From JAEHDI01 sp035455185 (GTDB lineage Bacteria; Acidobacteriota; Terriglobia; Bryobacterales; Bryobacteraceae), in contig DATIFQ010000271.1 in assembly GCA_035455185.1 (NCBI GenBank), forward strand, positions 1-43,532: a stretch of DNA of 43,532 nt, written 5' to 3'. Positions 41,750 to 43,532 of the stretch are shown in pieces. Position numbers and translations under genes: made by a program. Within the stretch, counting starts at the first letter, position 1. Every line of letters begins with the position of its first letter. The notes beneath the pieces are model-generated. The model saw nothing but the letters and a program-made list of their open reading frames with translations, had not been told where the DNA came from and did not search any database.

Positions 41750-43532
41750 AATACCGACTTCTTTCTGTCACCTTGATGGGCGGGGCGATGCTGGCCGCTC
41801 AAAGCCCGGCCCCCACGCCGGAATCCCGGCTGCTCGGCTGGATGGACCGTATCGCGCAGGAGCAGCTCGACCGGCGCGCCGCGGAAATCGCGAAGGTCCG
41901 TACACCGGAGCAGGCCGACGCACGCAAGCAATACGTACGCGCGAAGATTCTCGAGCTGCTCGGTGGGCTGCCCGACTATAGTGGTCCGCTCAACGCCAAC
42001 GTCACCGGCCGCATCGACAAGGGCAAGTACGTCATCGAGAACGTCGTCTTCGAAAGCCTGCCGAAAGTCTGGGTGACTGCGAACCTGTACCGTCCGGCTC
42101 AGGCGGGCCGCTATCCCGCCGTGCTCCTGCCGCTCGGCCACTGGGATCAGGGGAAACCCGCCGTGCAATTGATCGCGGCCAACCTCGCGCTCAAAGGCTT
42201 CGTCGTCCTTGTCTACGATCCGATCGGCCAGGGCGAACGGCTGCAAGCCTACGATCAGCGGACCGGCAAGTCGCTCGCGGGCGGATCCACCGATCAGCAT
42301 TTCCTGCCCGGCGCGCAGAGCATTCTCGCCGGAGAGAGCTTTGCGCGATATCGCATCTGGGACGCCAAGCGCGCGCTCGACTACCTCGTCAGCCGGTCCG
42401 AGGTCGATTCCGAGCGCATCGGCTGCACCGGCTGCTCCGGCGGCGGCACGCTGACGACCTACGTCTCCGCGCTCGACCCGCGAATCAAGGTTGCCGCGCC
42501 GGCCTGCTACATGAATTCGTTCCGGATTCTGTTCCCCGGACCGGTCGGCGATTCCGAGCAGAGCCTCCCAAACTTCCTTTCGTCCGGACTGGACCAGACG
42601 GATTATGTGGAGCTCTTCGCGCCGAAGCCCTGGCTGATCGCGAACACAGTAGACGATTTCTTCCCGCTCGAGGGCGCTCGGCAGGTCTACCAGGAGGCGA
42701 AACGCTGGTACTCGGTCTACGGGGCCGAGGAGAGAATCGCGTGGGTGATCGGACCGGGAGGCCACGGCACGCCGCTACCGGTTCGCGAGGCGATCTACGG
42801 CTGGATGATCCGCTGGCTGAAGGACGGCCGGGGAGACGCGCGCGAGGAAGAGGTCGAGTTCCTTTCCGATCACGAGCTTCTCGCGACCAAAACCGGCCAG
42901 GTTTCGACCGGCCTCGGGTCGCGCGACATTTACGAAGCCATTCGCGATGGAGCGAAGAGCAGAATGCAGTCCTTCAGCGCCGGCGAACTGCTCAACACGC
43001 TCAGAAACTGGATGCGGCCCGTCGCCGAGACGCCGCTCAATGTAAAGGTTGTCGCCGAGACGTTGACGGCCGACATCACGACGCAGACCGTGATCTTCGA
43101 GACCGAGCGCGGGCTCGAAATCGGCGGAGCACTGATCATTCCACGGGGCGCCGTACGAAGGCCGGGGGTCGTGGTCGTCGAGACTGGACCGCCGCCGTCG
43201 CCGCTCGCGCTTCAGCTTGCCCGGAAAGGGGCCGTGGTGCTGGCGCTGTCGCCGCGCGGGCTGCCGTGGAACGTCAGCATCCGGCAGTTGCCCGGCGACT
43301 GGCTGGCGGCCACGCGCGCGTGGCTGATCGGCAAGAACATGCCGGGGCTGCGCGCGTACGATATCAAGCGTGGTGTGGATCTGCTGGCGGCGCGGGCCGA
43401 CGTCGATCCGGCTTCGATCCGGGCGGTGGCGCGCGATGCCGCCGGCGTGTGGCTGTTGATGGCGGCGGCCACCGACGCGCGGATCGGAGGCGTCTGGCTG
43501 GACCGCACCCCGCACAGCCTACGAGCGGTAAT
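41746..43532 (+). CDS. Acetylxylan-esterase-like secreted alpha/beta hydrolase, partial at 3' end
   Basis: Starts at ATG 41746 in a 4-base overlap with the glycosyltransferase and continues past the window edge (595 codons visible). The signal peptide is MKYRLLSVTLMGGAMLAAQS. The alpha/beta-hydrolase core follows: LPLGHWDQGKPAVQ, VVLVYDPIGQGERLQAY and the nucleophile Ser in IGCTGCSGGGTLTTYVS; a His near IGPGGHGTPLPV may be the catalytic His, and the Asp may be in VDDFFPLEG. Similar proteins act on acetylated polysaccharides; the substrate here is unproven. A second, unassigned region continues after about residue 380. Confidence 0.8.
   Translation, partial: MKYRLLSVTLMGGAMLAAQSPAPTPESRLLGWMDRIAQEQLDRRAAEIAKVRTPEQADARKQYVRAKILELLGGLPDYSGPLNANVTGRIDKGKYVIENVVFESLPKVWVTANLYRPAQAGRYPAVLLPLGHWDQGKPAVQLIAANLALKGFVVLVYDPIGQGERLQAYDQRTGKSLAGGSTDQHFLPGAQSILAGESFARYRIWDAKRALDYLVSRSEVDSERIGCTGCSGGGTLTTYVSALDPRIKVAAPACYMNSFRILFPGPVGDSEQSLPNFLSSGLDQTDYVELFAPKPWLIANTVDDFFPLEGARQVYQEAKRWYSVYGAEERIAWVIGPGGHGTPLPVREAIYGWMIRWLKDGRGDAREEEVEFLSDHELLATKTGQVSTGLGSRDIYEAIRDGAKSRMQSFSAGELLNTLRNWMRPVAETPLNVKVVAETLTADITTQTVIFETERGLEIGGALIIPRGAVRRPGVVVVETGPPPSPLALQLARKGAVVLALSPRGLPWNVSIRQLPGDWLAATRAWLIGKNMPGLRAYDIKRGVDLLAARADVDPASIRAVARDAAGVWLLMAAATDARIGGVWLDRTPHSLRAV

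Noticed and set aside
1..43532. CRISPR arrays, transposases, integrases, tRNA and rRNA genes
   Set aside because: None could be recognised. The only long direct repeat is the ispG 3' end.

Overview
The window is GC-rich, gene-dense bacterial chromosome. Its gene style suggests Acidobacteriota, possibly Bryobacter/Solibacter-like: secreted LolA-like/methyltransferase fusions, a ceramidase-like secreted hydrolase, M28 peptidases, an acetylxylan-esterase-like hydrolase, a CobA-HemD fusion and a siroheme sulfite/nitrite reductase. No rRNA or tRNA gene was seen, so the taxonomy is inference.

Positions 1-8560 are an accessory, mosaic region. At the left edge is an arsenite-methyltransferase-like gene with an in-frame TGA exactly where the family has a catalytic cysteine; the frame stays open after it to the window edge, making it a candidate selenoprotein. 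Next comes a second copy of the 3' end of ispG. Then follow fragments of a dynamin-like GTPase, a metallophosphoesterase and an enolase, which surround one intact three-gene efflux operon (TolC, membrane-fusion protein, RND pump). The complete ispG begins at 8561. The two ispG 3' ends form a direct repeat whose differences are all synonymous over its conserved part, so both look like once-functional alleles. This suggests that foreign DNA was integrated at ispG.

Positions 8561-15547 are housekeeping: ispG, a secreted metallo-beta-lactamase-fold protein, a degenerate receiver-domain protein, a DUF1385 membrane protein, then prfA-prmC-dinB, tightly packed. Positions 15599-19110 hold a small secreted protein behind a good sigma-54-type promoter, a LolA-like/O-methyltransferase fusion broken by one extra base, and a large unrecognised protein with a GNAT-like C-terminus.

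Positions 19167-23667 are a tetrapyrrole operon on the minus strand (hemX-hemA-hemC-cobA/hemD). It makes uroporphyrinogen III and precorrin-2, the precursor of the siroheme needed by the sulfite/nitrite reductase at 25817-27601. That reductase gene has a clear sigma-70 promoter with one perfect palindrome over the -35 and another over the -10. Between them lie an SDR oxidoreductase and a D2-only Clp-type ATPase.

Positions 27709-43532 hold mixed metabolic and envelope genes: a lipoprotein, a GT39 glycosyltransferase, a HIT-like secreted protein, a UxaA-type dehydratase, a DsbA-like thioredoxin-fold protein, an M28 peptidase, a LarA/DUF2088-like protein, a ceramidase-like hydrolase, an orphan Flp pilin, 2-amino-3-ketobutyrate CoA ligase, an MGDG-synthase-like glycosyltransferase and a partial esterase. 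No CRISPR array, transposase or integrase was recognised. No stretch over about 300 bases lacks a gene or gene remnant. The longest gap, 39744-40022, shows only a weak inverted repeat just before the next gene.
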